The notes beneath the pieces are model-generated. The model searched no databases and was not told where the DNA came from. It worked only from the letters and a program-made list of their open reading frames with translations. This document shows, one piece after another, positions 43,155 through 51,797 of a DNA stretch of 64,000 nt (position 1 is its first letter; every line of letters begins with the position of its first letter). The stretch is from Limosilactobacillus sp. (lineage in GTDB: Bacteria; Bacillota; Bacilli; Lactobacillales; Lactobacillaceae), in NCBI RefSeq assembly GCF_022482365.1, contig NZ_JAKVPE010000001.1:1426001-1490000 (forward strand), given 5' to 3'. The position numbers were made by a program, and so were the translations under genes.

Positions 43155-43194
43155 AAAAAAGTCCAGGGTAGCGTGGATTACCCTGGACTTTTTT
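43155..43194. terminator. Bidirectional terminator
   Basis: AAAAAAGTCCAGGGTA pairs perfectly with TACCCTGGACTTTTTT. It ends the minus-strand transporter operon. Confidence 0.9.
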
Positions 43195-43216
43195 GAAATA
43201 GGTTTTATAAGCATTA

Positions 43217-44614
43217 TTAAGCAAGATGCATTAATTGCCATAATGGAACGCAAGCTAATAGCCCAATAATATTTAATATCATGTAGCCACTTGACGACAT
43301 TGCCAACGCTTTTTTAGTAAACATGTGATTCTGCACTGCTGCTTCCCCTGTAATAAATGGTGGATTCATATACTGAAGCAGCCAAATGTTAACACTTGTT
43401 GTCACAATCAAAATTAACAGCGCTGGATTAAAGGCCATCTGACTGAAGAAGGGAACAAATGCCAAAATCACCAAAGTACCGCAAGAGATAGCTGACACTA
43501 CCACAAATTTTAGAAGATAGATCAAAAGTGGAACAATCACAACTGCCAGCCAAATATTATTTGTCACCGGACCCAATACTGGTTGTAAAATCTGACGGAG
43601 CCAAGTCGTCAAGTTTACTTTCTGCATTACATTGCCAAGCGCAATTACGGAGCCAACAAAAAGCACCGTACTCCAGCTGACCCGGCTGCCCAAGTCTTTG
43701 CCAGTAAAGACATGACAAGCGGTTAGAATTGAAACACCAACAAGTGCCGTTACCGCTGCAGGAATGTGCAAAATATCTTCAAAAACCCAAAAGACAATTG
43801 CAACTAAAATCACTACTGCCGTGATCTTTTCTGCAGAAGTCATCGGTCCTAGATCAGCTAATTGTTTTTTTATAAAGTCATTAGATACCCGATGATCATC
43901 ATGAGGCTTAAACATAATTTTAAGCATATAGAAGCCCAGTACCAAAATAATAATTGTCCACGGCAGCATCAATAGCAGCCAGTTCCCCCAACTAAGCGTA
44001 TCCTGCACCTTAGCAGGAAGAATACCCTTAAAGGCATAATTACGAGCCGTTGCCGAAAGAAAGCCTGATTCCGTTACACAGAACCCCCACATTGCTGCTA
44101 GAAACAGGCCCGCGGATCCCTTACTACGGTCGCGATATCCCAGTGCCTGACTAATTCCCTGCGCGATGGGCGCACTCATGGCGTTCCGCGGATGATCACT
44201 GGGAATCAGCGGTGAAATGATTGTACCTGCCGTCAGTAAGGCTAGTACCTGTCCACTAAAGTTAGCCGGGAACAGGGACATAATCTTAAAAGCAATTCGC
44301 TTTATTAGACCCGTCTTTTGCGCAGCTGCTCCCAATGCCAAACCACCAATAATAATCCACATTGTTGGCATCGCAAAATCACCGAACGCAACTTGAAACT
44401 GAACATGACCCAAAATTATCCAGGACGCCATCATCAGCAAACCAGTGGCAAAGGTCGGCATTACATTAAAAATCCAAAAAACATTTGCCACAAGCAATGA
44501 GGCCAAGACGACCATTCCGTTATGATTAAGCCCTTGTGGAACGGGAATTAAGTAGGCGACGATTCCTCCCAAAACAAGGCCAATTATTCCTATTATTAAT
44601 TTCCGATGTTTCAT
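43217..44614 (-). CDS. DASS/SLC13-family anion:sodium symporter
   Basis: 465 residues from ATG 44614 (GGGAAGAG upstream). About 11-12 membrane segments. SPLIPSDHPRNAMSAPIAQG and VVSAISCGTLVILAFVPFFS resemble the paired SNT/SST loops of CitT/DASS carriers. Likely substrates are di- or tricarboxylates or hydroxy acids. It is co-transcribed with a 2-hydroxyacid dehydrogenase, which supports uptake of its substrate. AT-rich compared with most of the window. Confidence 0.85.
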   Translation of the reverse strand: MKHRKLIIGIIGLVLGGIVAYLIPVPQGLNHNGMVVLASLLVANVFWIFNVMPTFATGLLMMASWIILGHVQFQVAFGDFAMPTMWIIIGGLALGAAAQKTGLIKRIAFKIMSLFPANFSGQVLALLTAGTIISPLIPSDHPRNAMSAPIAQGISQALGYRDRSKGSAGLFLAAMWGFCVTESGFLSATARNYAFKGILPAKVQDTLSWGNWLLLMLPWTIIILVLGFYMLKIMFKPHDDHRVSNDFIKKQLADLGPMTSAEKITAVVILVAIVFWVFEDILHIPAAVTALVGVSILTACHVFTGKDLGSRVSWSTVLFVGSVIALGNVMQKVNLTTWLRQILQPVLGPVTNNIWLAVVIVPLLIYLLKFVVVSAISCGTLVILAFVPFFSQMAFNPALLILIVTTSVNIWLLQYMNPPFITGEAAVQNHMFTKKALAMSSSGYMILNIIGLLACVPLWQLMHLA

Positions 44615-44631
44615 TATTTTCACTCTTCCCT

Positions 44632-45612
44632 TTATTTTGCCAACACGTCTGGATTAACAGCCCCGTTTGGAAGTTTGCCATCAAAATAGTCAATAATAGA
44701 TTGGGCTGCTCCCACGGCTTGAGCACGGCTGGATTCTAACGTTGTTCCTGCAAAATGCGGCGTTAAAATGATGTTCGGTACATCAAAAAGCAGATTGTTG
44801 TCGAGAGGTGGTTCGACTGAATAAGAATCAATCGCTGCTCCCGCAATCACTTCCTGTCTTAAAGCCGTTGCCAAATCATTTTCGTTAATAATCCCGCCCC
44901 GTGCAGAATTAATAATGTAGGCAGATGATTTCATCTTCTTTAGTTCATCAAGCGTTATTAGATTTTGCGTTTCGGGTGTCAGGGGCATGTTAATCGAAAC
45001 AAAATCAGCTTGACTAAGAGCGTCGGCTAATCGTGGAATAATCGGAATTGTTTGCTGTTTGGCGTAAGGATCATAAGCAACTACTTTCATCCCCAGTGGT
45101 TGCGTCAGTTGGGCAATCACTTTCCCAATGTGCCCCAATCCTAGAATTGCCAACGTTTTACCACGAACCTCATGCCGATTTAAGTTAAAGTAGTTGGTGA
45201 ACCCCGTTAAGGAATTAAAGTTTTTTAATTGGCTTCGCTGCTCTCTGAATGTCCGCTGTGCCCTTTCAACTCCCCGACTTAACATTAAAATCATCATCAA
45301 AACATACTCTGCAACCGCAAAAGTATTGGCCCCGATTACTCGAGTAACAAGAATTCGATTGTGAGTAGCGGTCTGAATATCGATGTTATTTACCCCCACT
45401 CCATGACGAGCAATGATCTTTAAATGATCAGCGGCATTAATAACTTCTGCGGGCAATTCAGTTGACCTGATAATTAACGCATCGGCGTCTTTGATTTCCT
45501 TTTCTAGCGTTGGTGTATCAGTACCGTCAGCTATTTTTACAGAATAATGATGCTTCTTTAACAACTCGATTCCAGCAACATCAATTTGCTCACTTACTAA
45601 AACTTTTTTCAT
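44632..45612 (-). CDS. D-2-hydroxyacid dehydrogenase (SerA-like)
   Basis: 326 residues from ATG 45612 (GAGG eight bases upstream). NAD fold LAILGLGHIGKVIAQL; catalytic Arg in IINSARGGIINE, Glu in SYSVEPPLDNN, His in ILTPHFAGTTLES. Early HGVGVNNIDI is phosphoglycerate-dehydrogenase-like, but no ACT domain is present and no ser genes are near. Pairing with a DASS carrier and a divergent LysR suggests catabolism of an imported hydroxy acid. Confidence 0.9.
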   Translation of the reverse strand: MKKVLVSEQIDVAGIELLKKHHYSVKIADGTDTPTLEKEIKDADALIIRSTELPAEVINAADHLKIIARHGVGVNNIDIQTATHNRILVTRVIGANTFAVAEYVLMMILMLSRGVERAQRTFREQRSQLKNFNSLTGFTNYFNLNRHEVRGKTLAILGLGHIGKVIAQLTQPLGMKVVAYDPYAKQQTIPIIPRLADALSQADFVSINMPLTPETQNLITLDELKKMKSSAYIINSARGGIINENDLATALRQEVIAGAAIDSYSVEPPLDNNLLFDVPNIILTPHFAGTTLESSRAQAVGAAQSIIDYFDGKLPNGAVNPDVLAK

Positions 45613-45750
45613 CCTTTTCACCTCATAAACATGTGATTTCCTTCACACTGCTAATTCTAATGAGGTTATAATGAAATGTAGATTCCCAAATTTGGACGGC
45701 TGCGGAACAATTTATTCGCCGCACAGAATGCTAAGGAAGTGCTCAGCTCA

Positions 45751-46701
45751 ATGGATACTGAAAAAGTCAGAAATTTTCTTAAGGTTGTTAATTATGGCAG
45801 TTTTAACAGTGCCGCTGATCACCTATACCTAACTCCACGTGCTATTTCTAAGCAGATTCGTCAACTTGAAGATGAACTCGGCATTACGCTTTTTAAGCGC
45901 GAAAAAAATGGAATAACCCTCACCGGGGATGGCAATGCATTCCTGCCAATTGCAAAAGAGATTATTAATAATTACAATCAAGCGCTGCTCATCAATTTGC
46001 AGCATACACAGCACCAAATTAAAATTGGCTATTGCTCCGCTTATCAAGGTGCACTTATTGCCGCTATTCTGGGAAAATATCGCAATTTAAAGCCATCGGC
46101 CCACTTTGTCTTTAAAGAAGACAGTGCTGAAGCGCTCGCCCAACAGGTCATCACCGGAGCGGTTGATTTGGCCGCGGTTCCTGACGAACAGCACCGCCTT
46201 TCTAAAATTGACCCCCACTTAGCGACTATTAACCTAATGACCGGCGAATGGGGAGTTGGCATTAGTCGGTCAAACCCACTAAGCACTGCTAAAAAGATAA
46301 GCCTGGAAAGCCTCACTGCATTGCCATTACTGCACCATAGCTTTAACGATTCTGACTTCTTCCCTGATAGCTATAAGGCTGCATTTGGCGGACTACTGAA
46401 AAACTGCCAAATGCAGCGAATCCCGACATTGGAACAGCGAAATCTTTTAATTGCATTTGATCAAGGGTTTGGGCTGTTCCCCCTTCCCCTCATCGGCTTG
46501 CTTTCAAATCCTCAAAAGGGGTTAATTAAATATTGCCAGATTGCTGACAACGTTCCCAAGGAGTATCAAGTATCGCTTCTTTATAATTCTGCCAACCACA
46601 CCGCTTCATTCGAGGCGTTGAAGGAACACATTCAGGAACAAAATAAAATTGGAAACTATCGCCAGCTTTTCAATCGGGGCCTCAAAAATTTGGAGGAATA
46701 A
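45751..46701 (+). CDS. LysR family transcriptional regulator
   Basis: 316 residues from ATG 45751; the nearest Shine-Dalgarno-like AAGGA is 13 bases upstream, and a GTG at 45739 is the alternative. HTH with SFNSAADHLYLTPRAISKQI and wing LFKREKNGITLTGDG. It is divergent from the dehydrogenase/transporter pair and presumably regulates them. It shares their lower GC. Confidence 0.88.
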   Translation: MDTEKVRNFLKVVNYGSFNSAADHLYLTPRAISKQIRQLEDELGITLFKREKNGITLTGDGNAFLPIAKEIINNYNQALLINLQHTQHQIKIGYCSAYQGALIAAILGKYRNLKPSAHFVFKEDSAEALAQQVITGAVDLAAVPDEQHRLSKIDPHLATINLMTGEWGVGISRSNPLSTAKKISLESLTALPLLHHSFNDSDFFPDSYKAAFGGLLKNCQMQRIPTLEQRNLLIAFDQGFGLFPLPLIGLLSNPQKGLIKYCQIADNVPKEYQVSLLYNSANHTASFEALKEHIQEQNKIGNYRQLFNRGLKNLEE

Positions 46702-46735
46702 TTTTTATTACACAGAAAAAATTGCCAAATAAAAA

Positions 46736-46780
46736 ATAACGGTGCAATCTCCTCCGGGAAACTGCACCGTTGTTTTTTAC
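46736..46780. terminator. Bidirectional terminator
   Basis: AACGGTGCA pairs with TGCACCGTT; T-rich on both sides (ATTTTTTATT on minus, GTTTTTT on plus). Confidence 0.8.
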
Positions 46781-46989
46781 TTTGTACTATTTTCTTCTTC
46801 CGCTTCCGTGCGTTGCTTGTAGCGCCGCCACTCCGTTACGAAGGTGAAGGCAAAGGCACTGGCGAGAAAGATAATCAGGATGACTGCCTGAAGCCACTTG
46901 GCACCGTGCAGGCTGTAGGTCAGCACCAGAAGTACCAGGCTGATCAGCGCAACACTGGTCGTTGCCCGGCGATTACTGAAAAACTTCAT
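46777..46989 (-). CDS. Small two-helix membrane protein, unknown function
   Basis: 70 residues from ATG 46989 (AAGGGG 11 bases upstream). Basic start MKFFSNRRATT, two hydrophobic helices, then a charged tail EWRRYKQRTEAEEENSTK. I do not recognise a family. It follows ribH in the same direction, after 72 bp, and could be read from the rib transcript. Confidence 0.7.
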   Translation of the reverse strand: MKFFSNRRATTSVALISLVLLVLTYSLHGAKWLQAVILIIFLASAFAFTFVTEWRRYKQRTEAEEENSTK

Positions 46990-47061
46990 CGAAAATTCAT
47001 CCCCTTCACGCGATTTCTCTAATGATAACACATCACCGGTGCCCGTGCTGATTGGCCGTCG

Positions 47062-47523
47062 CTACAGGGAGCGTGCCAAGCTGATCATCTCAAGCAGGCT
47101 CTGCGCCGTGCTGGCCCCCTCGTTGCCCATCTTGAGTCCGGCTCGCTGCATGGCCTGCTCGATGTTGTCCGTGGTCAGGATGCCAAAGGTCACTGGAATC
47201 TTGCCCTGCAGATTCAGGTCCATGATCCCGCGGGTCACGTTCTGGCAAATCAAATCGTAGTGGTCCGTGTCGCCCTTGATCACCGCACCCAGGGTCATGA
47301 TGCCGTCGAAGCGCTCGCTATCCATTAGTTTTTTCGCCGCAAAGGGAATCTCAAAGGCCCCCGGGACGTGGTAGACGTCAATTTGGGCAGTCGGGACGCC
47401 GAACTTTTCGAGGGTCGCCACCGCCCCTTCCTTGAGCTGGCGGGTCACCGTCGAGTTGAAATCGGCGACCACGATTGCGATGCGCAGGTCCTGCTGGTCA
47501 AATTTGCCACTGAATTCATTCAT
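47062..47523 (-). CDS. ribH: 6,7-dimethyl-8-ribityllumazine synthase
   Basis: 153 residues. Conserved blocks [37 protein letters not shown] and [20 protein letters not shown] (catalytic His in DHYD) with [14 protein letters not shown]. It condenses the RibBA and RibD products to lumazine. Last gene of ribDEBAH, two bases after ribBA. Confidence 0.97.
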   Translation of the reverse strand: MNEFSGKFDQQDLRIAIVVADFNSTVTRQLKEGAVATLEKFGVPTAQIDVYHVPGAFEIPFAAKKLMDSERFDGIMTLGAVIKGDTDHYDLICQNVTRGIMDLNLQGKIPVTFGILTTDNIEQAMQRAGLKMGNEGASTAQSLLEMISLARSL

Positions 47524-47525
47524 GA

Positions 47526-48707
47526 TTATGCCTCCAAATTTAATAGGTGATGAAACTTGTGCTTCTTGGTTTCCAAATATTTGTGGTCGTAGATGTTGGG
47601 CGCGATCTCCAACGGCAGGCGGCGGTTGATCGTGATCCCGTCGAGTTCGAGCTGATCAATCTTATCCGGATTGTTGGTCAAAAGGTCAACCTTTTCGATC
47701 CCCAACTGGCGAAGCATCCGGGCGGCTAGTGCATATTTGCGCTCGTCGGCCCGGAAGCCGAGCTGCTCGTTGGCCTCGGCCGTGTCCGCGCCTTCCTCCT
47801 GCAGTCGGTAGGCCTTGAGCTTGTTGCGCAAGCCGATGCCCCGCCCCTCCTGACGCAGGTAGAGAATCACGCCCCGGCCATTGGCTTCAATCCGCCGCAT
47901 CGCCTCGTGGAGTTGGGGCCCGCAGTCACAGCGCAAAGAGCCCAGGACGTCGCCGGTAAAGCATTCGGAGTGCAGGCGGACCATCACCGGCGCCGATCCG
48001 GAAACGTCACCCTTAATCAGGGCCAGGTTGTCCCCGGCGAAGTAGTGCAGACGAAAGCTGCCGTACTTGCTGGGCAGTTTGACCTCCTCTACGGGTTTAC
48101 TCACCTCGCTCTTGCGGTATTCCTGGAGATCCTTGATCGTGATGATCGGCAGGCTGTATTCCGCCGCCATCTCGTGGAGTTCCTTGGACCGGGCCATCTC
48201 CCCGTTGGACTTCAGGATTTCACAAATGTAGGCAACCGGCTCCGCCCCCGCCAGCTTGGCCAGGTCGACCGCCGCCTCTGTATGACCATTTCGTTCCAAC
48301 ACGCCGTTTTCCTTGGCGACCAATGGGAAGATGTGCCCGGGCTTGTAGAAATCAGCGTTGACTGCCTGCGGGTCCGCCAGGTGGGTGATCGTCCGCCAGC
48401 GGTCAAAGGCCGAGATCCCGGTGGTCGTCGTCTTGTGATCCACGCTGATCGTAAAGGCGGTCCCGAACGGGTCGGTGTTATCTGCGGTCATCTGTCCTAG
48501 TTGCAAGCGCCGGGCCACTTTGGGCGCCATCGGCACGCACATCAATCCCCGCGCGTACTTGGTCATGAAATTCACCTTCTGGGGCGTCGCTTTGGCGGCC
48601 AGGCCGATCATGTCGCCCTCGGCTTCCCGGTCCAGATCGTCCATCACAATCACCAGGCCCCCGTTCTTTAATTGCGTTAAGGCATCCTGAATTTTCTTGA
48701 CATCCAT
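47526..48707 (-). CDS. ribBA: Bifunctional 3,4-dihydroxy-2-butanone 4-phosphate synthase / GTP cyclohydrolase II
   Basis: 393 residues. N-terminal half (about 1-200) is DHBP synthase with [19 protein letters not shown] and GHIFPL; C-terminal half is GTP cyclohydrolase II with zinc ligands in [20 protein letters not shown] and [18 protein letters not shown]. It supplies both precursors of riboflavin. The start overlaps the ribE stop as TAATG. Confidence 0.97.
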   Translation of the reverse strand: MDVKKIQDALTQLKNGGLVIVMDDLDREAEGDMIGLAAKATPQKVNFMTKYARGLMCVPMAPKVARRLQLGQMTADNTDPFGTAFTISVDHKTTTTGISAFDRWRTITHLADPQAVNADFYKPGHIFPLVAKENGVLERNGHTEAAVDLAKLAGAEPVAYICEILKSNGEMARSKELHEMAAEYSLPIITIKDLQEYRKSEVSKPVEEVKLPSKYGSFRLHYFAGDNLALIKGDVSGSAPVMVRLHSECFTGDVLGSLRCDCGPQLHEAMRRIEANGRGVILYLRQEGRGIGLRNKLKAYRLQEEGADTAEANEQLGFRADERKYALAARMLRQLGIEKVDLLTNNPDKIDQLELDGITINRRLPLEIAPNIYDHKYLETKKHKFHHLLNLEA

Positions 48708-49309
48708 TATTTCGTCCCCACTTTCAGATTTGCGGCTACGTACTTCCCCAAAATATCCGTTTCTAAATTCACCGAATCGCCAACCCGCAGCGAGTCGAGG
48801 TTGGTAATCGTCTGCGTGTGCGGAATCAGGCCGACGCTGAACCGGTCGCTTCCCGTCTTCATCACGGTCAGGCTGACACCATTGAGCGCCACGCTGCCCT
48901 GGGCCACCACTTGGGTCCGCAAGCGTGGCGGCAACGACAGGGTCAATTCGATGGCGTTTTCGTTTTGCCGGCGGGCCAGTACGGAAACCACCTCATCGAC
49001 GTGGCCGGTAACGATGTGGCCCTCGAGCCGGCCGCCAACCGCCAGCGACCGTTCCAGGTTCACCCTGTCGCCGACTTGGCGGTCTTTAAAGGTCGTCTTC
49101 TCAAAGGTCTGCGGCATCAGAGTGACCGTGAAATCCCGGTCGTTAAAACACTCCACGGTCAGGCAGGTCCCGTCGATGGCAATCGAATCCCCAACCTTGA
49201 TTCCATTGAGAAAATCCGCTGGCTGCGGTGCGATTCCCATTCGAATAGTCTCGCCCTCCTGCTTGAGCTCACTGATTCGGCCGGTTCCCGCAACTAATCC
49301 ACTAAACAT
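48707..49309 (-). CDS. ribE: Riboflavin synthase alpha subunit
   Basis: 200 residues from ATG 49309; the 37-codon upstream extension lies inside ribD and is rejected. Two lumazine-binding repeats are seen, MFSGLVAGTGRISEL and LEGHIVTGHVDEVVSVL, with VGDSIAIDGTCLTV and GSVALNGVSLTV in corresponding places. It dismutates lumazine to riboflavin. Overlaps ribD by 8 bp. Confidence 0.96.
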   Translation of the reverse strand: MFSGLVAGTGRISELKQEGETIRMGIAPQPADFLNGIKVGDSIAIDGTCLTVECFNDRDFTVTLMPQTFEKTTFKDRQVGDRVNLERSLAVGGRLEGHIVTGHVDEVVSVLARRQNENAIELTLSLPPRLRTQVVAQGSVALNGVSLTVMKTGSDRFSVGLIPHTQTITNLDSLRVGDSVNLETDILGKYVAANLKVGTK

Positions 49310-50366
49310 CTTCATCCACCCTTTCTTCAATCCTGACGTTGTCTCCCAATTGTTCAATTGCGACGGCCCGCGGTGTGACCAGGTGCGCGGGTTGGAAGCC
49401 AGCCAATCCTTGTTGGCCAAGCAGTCGTGGGCTCAGGTAGGTCAACAGCTCGTTTACCAGGCCGCTGTCAAAGACGGCGCGATGAATCGTCGGGCCACCC
49501 TCGACGTACAGCGACTGCAAGCCCCGTCGACCACACTCCTTCACCACGGCGGCAATCGTCGGGTGCGCCTGGCAAATCACCGTGGCATTGGTCGTCGCCA
49601 GTTGCGCACTCAAAGCGGGGTTAGCGGTAAACACCCAGGTCGGCGCGGCCCGGTCATGAAGGATCCGCAGCTCCCGGTGCCGCCCCAATCTGCCCCGGCG
49701 ATCCAAAATGATCCGTACCGGCGGAAAGTCCGTCCGGGCCGTGGTCGTCAGGAGCGGATCGTCAACAATTGCGGTCTGGCTGCCGATTACGATTCCATGA
49801 AACCAGGCTCGCTCCTGGTGCACCCGTTCGTACACCAAGCGGTTAGTGATCGCCGTTCGGGTGCCGGGCGCGCTCGTCACCTTGCCGTCGAGCGACAGGG
49901 CCTGTTTCAGCGTCACCCACGGCCGTCGGTGACGAAAGTAGAAGTTGTAGTGGGGGTTGACCGCCGCTGCTTCGTTTTCCAGCATCCCGGTCTCCACCGT
50001 GATTCCGTGGTCCTGAAGCTTTCGGATTCCTTTCCCGGTCACCAGAGCGTGCGGATCCGTCTCGGCGATCACCACCCGGTTGATCCCGGAAGCGACGATC
50101 AGGTCCGCACAGGGCGGTTGCTTCCCATAGTGATTGCAGGGCTCTAGGGTCACATAGAGGGTCGAATTCAATAACTGCTCCGGAGAAAGCTTGCTAATGG
50201 CGTCGCGCTCAGCATGAATGTCACCAAACGCGTGGGTATGGCCCGTCGCCAGCACCCGCGAATTTTTGACCACGACCGCCCCGACGCGGGGATTTTGCCA
50301 GGTCGACCAGTCGGCGAGTTGTGCCTGCTTGATCGCCAAGCGCATCATCTTTTCGTCAATTTGCAT
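49302..50366 (-). CDS. ribD: Bifunctional riboflavin deaminase-reductase
   Basis: 354 residues from ATG 50366 (GGAGG eight bases upstream). N-terminal deaminase with zinc motif DIHAERDAISKL and PCNHYGKQPPCADLIV; C-terminal reductase with VTLKQALSLDGKVTSAPG and SLYVEGGPTIHRA. First enzyme gene of the operon, downstream of the FMN riboswitch. Its ATG overlaps the stop of a leader ORF as TAATG. Confidence 0.96.
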   Translation of the reverse strand: MQIDEKMMRLAIKQAQLADWSTWQNPRVGAVVVKNSRVLATGHTHAFGDIHAERDAISKLSPEQLLNSTLYVTLEPCNHYGKQPPCADLIVASGINRVVIAETDPHALVTGKGIRKLQDHGITVETGMLENEAAAVNPHYNFYFRHRRPWVTLKQALSLDGKVTSAPGTRTAITNRLVYERVHQERAWFHGIVIGSQTAIVDDPLLTTTARTDFPPVRIILDRRGRLGRHRELRILHDRAAPTWVFTANPALSAQLATTNATVICQAHPTIAAVVKECGRRGLQSLYVEGGPTIHRAVFDSGLVNELLTYLSPRLLGQQGLAGFQPAHLVTPRAVAIEQLGDNVRIEERVDEDV

Positions 50367-50527
50367 TAGCATCTCCTCCTTCCATGCAAAAAAGCCTCGA
50401 GAAAATCTTCCCGGGGCCTTACTTGTTTGATCAAAACGCCTTTAAAAATCGAAAACCCGGATAACATTTCGTCATCCGGGGCCATTTCAAGATTAAAAAA
50501 GCTGGCAACTGTCCTGCCACGTTTCAT
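50366..50527 (-). CDS. Possible leader ORF in the FMN riboswitch expression platform
   Basis: 53 codons from ATG 50527, directly after the aptamer's GGGAGAAG, to a TAA that overlaps the ribD ATG. The frame stays open across both leader terminators. The product (MKRGRTVASFFNLEMAPDDE at the start) matches no family I know. It may be chance, but the coupling geometry is notable. Confidence 0.35.
   Translation of the reverse strand: MKRGRTVASFFNLEMAPDDEMLSGFSIFKGVLIKQVRPREDFLEAFLHGRRRC
50387..50420 (-). terminator. Second terminator of the rib leader
   Basis: GGCCCCGGGA pairs with TCGAGGC (imperfect) on the minus strand and is followed by TTTTTTGC, about 20 bp before ribD. Confidence 0.7.
50494..50520 (-). 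terminator. First terminator of the rib leader
   Basis: TGGCA-N7-TGCCA then GCTTTTTTAA, directly downstream of the aptamer. A third hairpin without a clear T-tract (CCGGATGACG.../...TATCCGG) lies between the two terminators. Confidence 0.7.
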
Positions 50528-50665
50528 TTCTTCTCCCATCCAGACTATCACTGTCGGTACCAGACTCGCACTGGTTCAGCCGCTGACCAGAGCGATCAGC
50601 GGGTCACGGACTTCAAGCATTGCTTGTCACCGTCGGTTGGGAATTGCACCCTGCCCCGAAGAAAT
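50527..50665 (-). promoter_or_regulatory. FMN riboswitch (RFN element)
   Basis: On the minus strand the aptamer opens with CTTCGGGGCAGGGTGCAATT, continues with ACCGACGGTGA, GAAGTCCGTGACC and GGTACCGACAGTGATAGTCT, and closes with GGATGGGAGAAG. These are the conserved blocks of the FMN aptamer in correct order. FMN binding is expected to favour termination before ribD. Confidence 0.96.
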
Positions 50666-50768
50666 TATTAATTCGACTTAATTTCAGTCTAGTACCGAAC
50701 CGCTAATTTGTAAAGGCGACCAGTTTGTCAATTAAATATCTGATAGAGCCTTGCCAACGTGCAAAAAG

Positions 50769-50815
50769 GTTTAAAAGGGTTTAAAAGAAAATCGAAAGTT
50801 TAAAAAGGTTTAAAA
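50769..50815. repeat. Array of GGTTTAAAAG repeats without an adjacent ATPase
   Basis: GTTTAAAA begins at 50769, 50779, 50798 and 50808, giving steps of 10, 19 and 10 bp. The first, second and fourth sit in GGTTTAAAAG. The same step pattern occurs at 63187-63252 in front of an ATPase gene. Nothing else is seen between the riboswitch and 50957. Confidence 0.75.
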
Positions 50816-50957
50816 GAAAATAGCTTTTTATGGAAGAGAGATGCGCTTTCTTGCCTGTTTGACAAAAATCCAGTTTTGCTGTTGCTTAGGCTAAATTCGC
50901 GGGAGTGGGAAGACGAACTCGCAAGCGAGTCCTGTCCCACTCCCTGCCCCACCGCTT

Positions 50958-51356
50958 TTAATTTTCCAGTAAATCCGCTGCTTGACTGTCAGCAATAAAT
51001 TCGCGCATCACTTGCTCATCCTTAATCAAAATTTTCAACAAGCGATTGTTCCCAGTTGTTGGCAATTCTCCTGTCTCATACAAGGCAACGGTTGATGGAC
51101 TCCATCCAACCACCTTGGCAAATTCGCGTTGTGTTAGGTGCCATTTTTGCCGTAATGCTTTAATTTCTTGCGGAGTTACAACCTTATACCGTTTGCGATA
51201 CTGAGCGCGGGCAAGGGCCAAGGCCTGGTCATCTAGTGCCGTGTCTGCCACAATCCGATCGGTCTCACAGTCAAACCGTGCCGGAGCACTAACGCTAATT
51301 TCACTGCCACGAATATTAAAGGTATTTGTGTAATTTTTGACGTATGTTTTACTCAT
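50958..51356 (-). CDS. MqsA/HigA-like HTH antitoxin
   Basis: 132 residues. The C-terminal Xre HTH (about 60-120) reads TPQEIKALRQKWHLTQREFA then VVGWSPSTVALYETGELPTT, the MqsA pattern. The N-terminal region (TFNIRGSEISVSAPARFDCE) is positioned like the MqsA toxin-binding domain but has only one Cys, so the CxxC zinc site is missing. It follows the toxin-like gene by 11 bp. Confidence 0.85.
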   Translation of the reverse strand: MSKTYVKNYTNTFNIRGSEISVSAPARFDCETDRIVADTALDDQALALARAQYRKRYKVVTPQEIKALRQKWHLTQREFAKVVGWSPSTVALYETGELPTTGNNRLLKILIKDEQVMREFIADSQAADLLEN

Positions 51357-51367
51357 AAATGCTCCTC

Positions 51368-51661
51368 CTAGTAACTACTCTCGTGAAACGAAATAAACTT
51401 AACCCACCCGAAATCATCAGTGAACTTGCATTTGATGTAATATACAATGCCAACATCTGTTTTATAAATCCAGAGATATTCCCCGGGATAGGCCCGATCT
51501 TCACTCTTCTTAACGAAGTCGTTAATCGTCAACTGCTCTACGATAATTTTAGCCGCCGCAAAAGAAACAGCCCGAGCGTGTGGCGCACGGCGATTAACTA
51601 AAGTAAATTTTTCTTCGGCTACCAACATTTTCATAAGCTTTAACGCGAACTCATTGCTCAT
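51368..51661 (-). CDS. MqsR-like toxin
   Basis: 97 residues. The pattern AAAKIIVEQLTINDFVKKSE, then GEYLWIYKTDVGIVYYIKCK and WVKFISFHES matches the MqsR/RelE-fold toxins (D-F-x-K-S, W-x-Y, Y-I-K, S-F). Such toxins are ribosome-independent mRNA interferases. GGGGTGAG precedes the ATG. Toxin-first order is that of mqsRA. The promoter at 51675-51695 overlaps a dyad, consistent with autoregulation. Confidence 0.8.
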   Translation of the reverse strand: MSNEFALKLMKMLVAEEKFTLVNRRAPHARAVSFAAAKIIVEQLTINDFVKKSEDRAYPGEYLWIYKTDVGIVYYIKCKFTDDFGWVKFISFHESSY

Positions 51662-51674
51662 GCTCTCACCCCTA

Positions 51675-51695
51675 ATTATAGCATCAGTTTGCTAT
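51675..51695 (-). promoter_or_regulatory. Toxin-antitoxin promoter with overlapping operator
   Basis: Consensus TATAAT on the minus strand at 51680-51675 overlaps a perfect dyad ATAGCA-N6-TGCTAT at 51678-51695. Binding of the antitoxin there would block the promoter. Confidence 0.7.
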
Positions 51696-51760
51696 GAATT
51701 CATATTTTAGGAGATTCGTCCCCCTATCTTTAAAGTACGTAAAAATTTGAGAATAGTATT

Positions 51761-51790
51761 AAAAAAATGCCCGAAAAATCGAGCATTTTT
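51761..51790 (-). terminator. Terminator of the OsmF-type ABC operon
   Basis: AAATGCTCGA pairs with TCGGGCATTT (one G-U pair) on the minus strand, ending in TTTTTTT. Confidence 0.85.
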
Positions 51791-51797
51791 ATTTCTA

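Noticed and set aside
48801-50147. 448-codon plus-strand ORF
   Set aside because: Runs opposite ribE and ribD, which are clear genes; the frame is open because of high GC.
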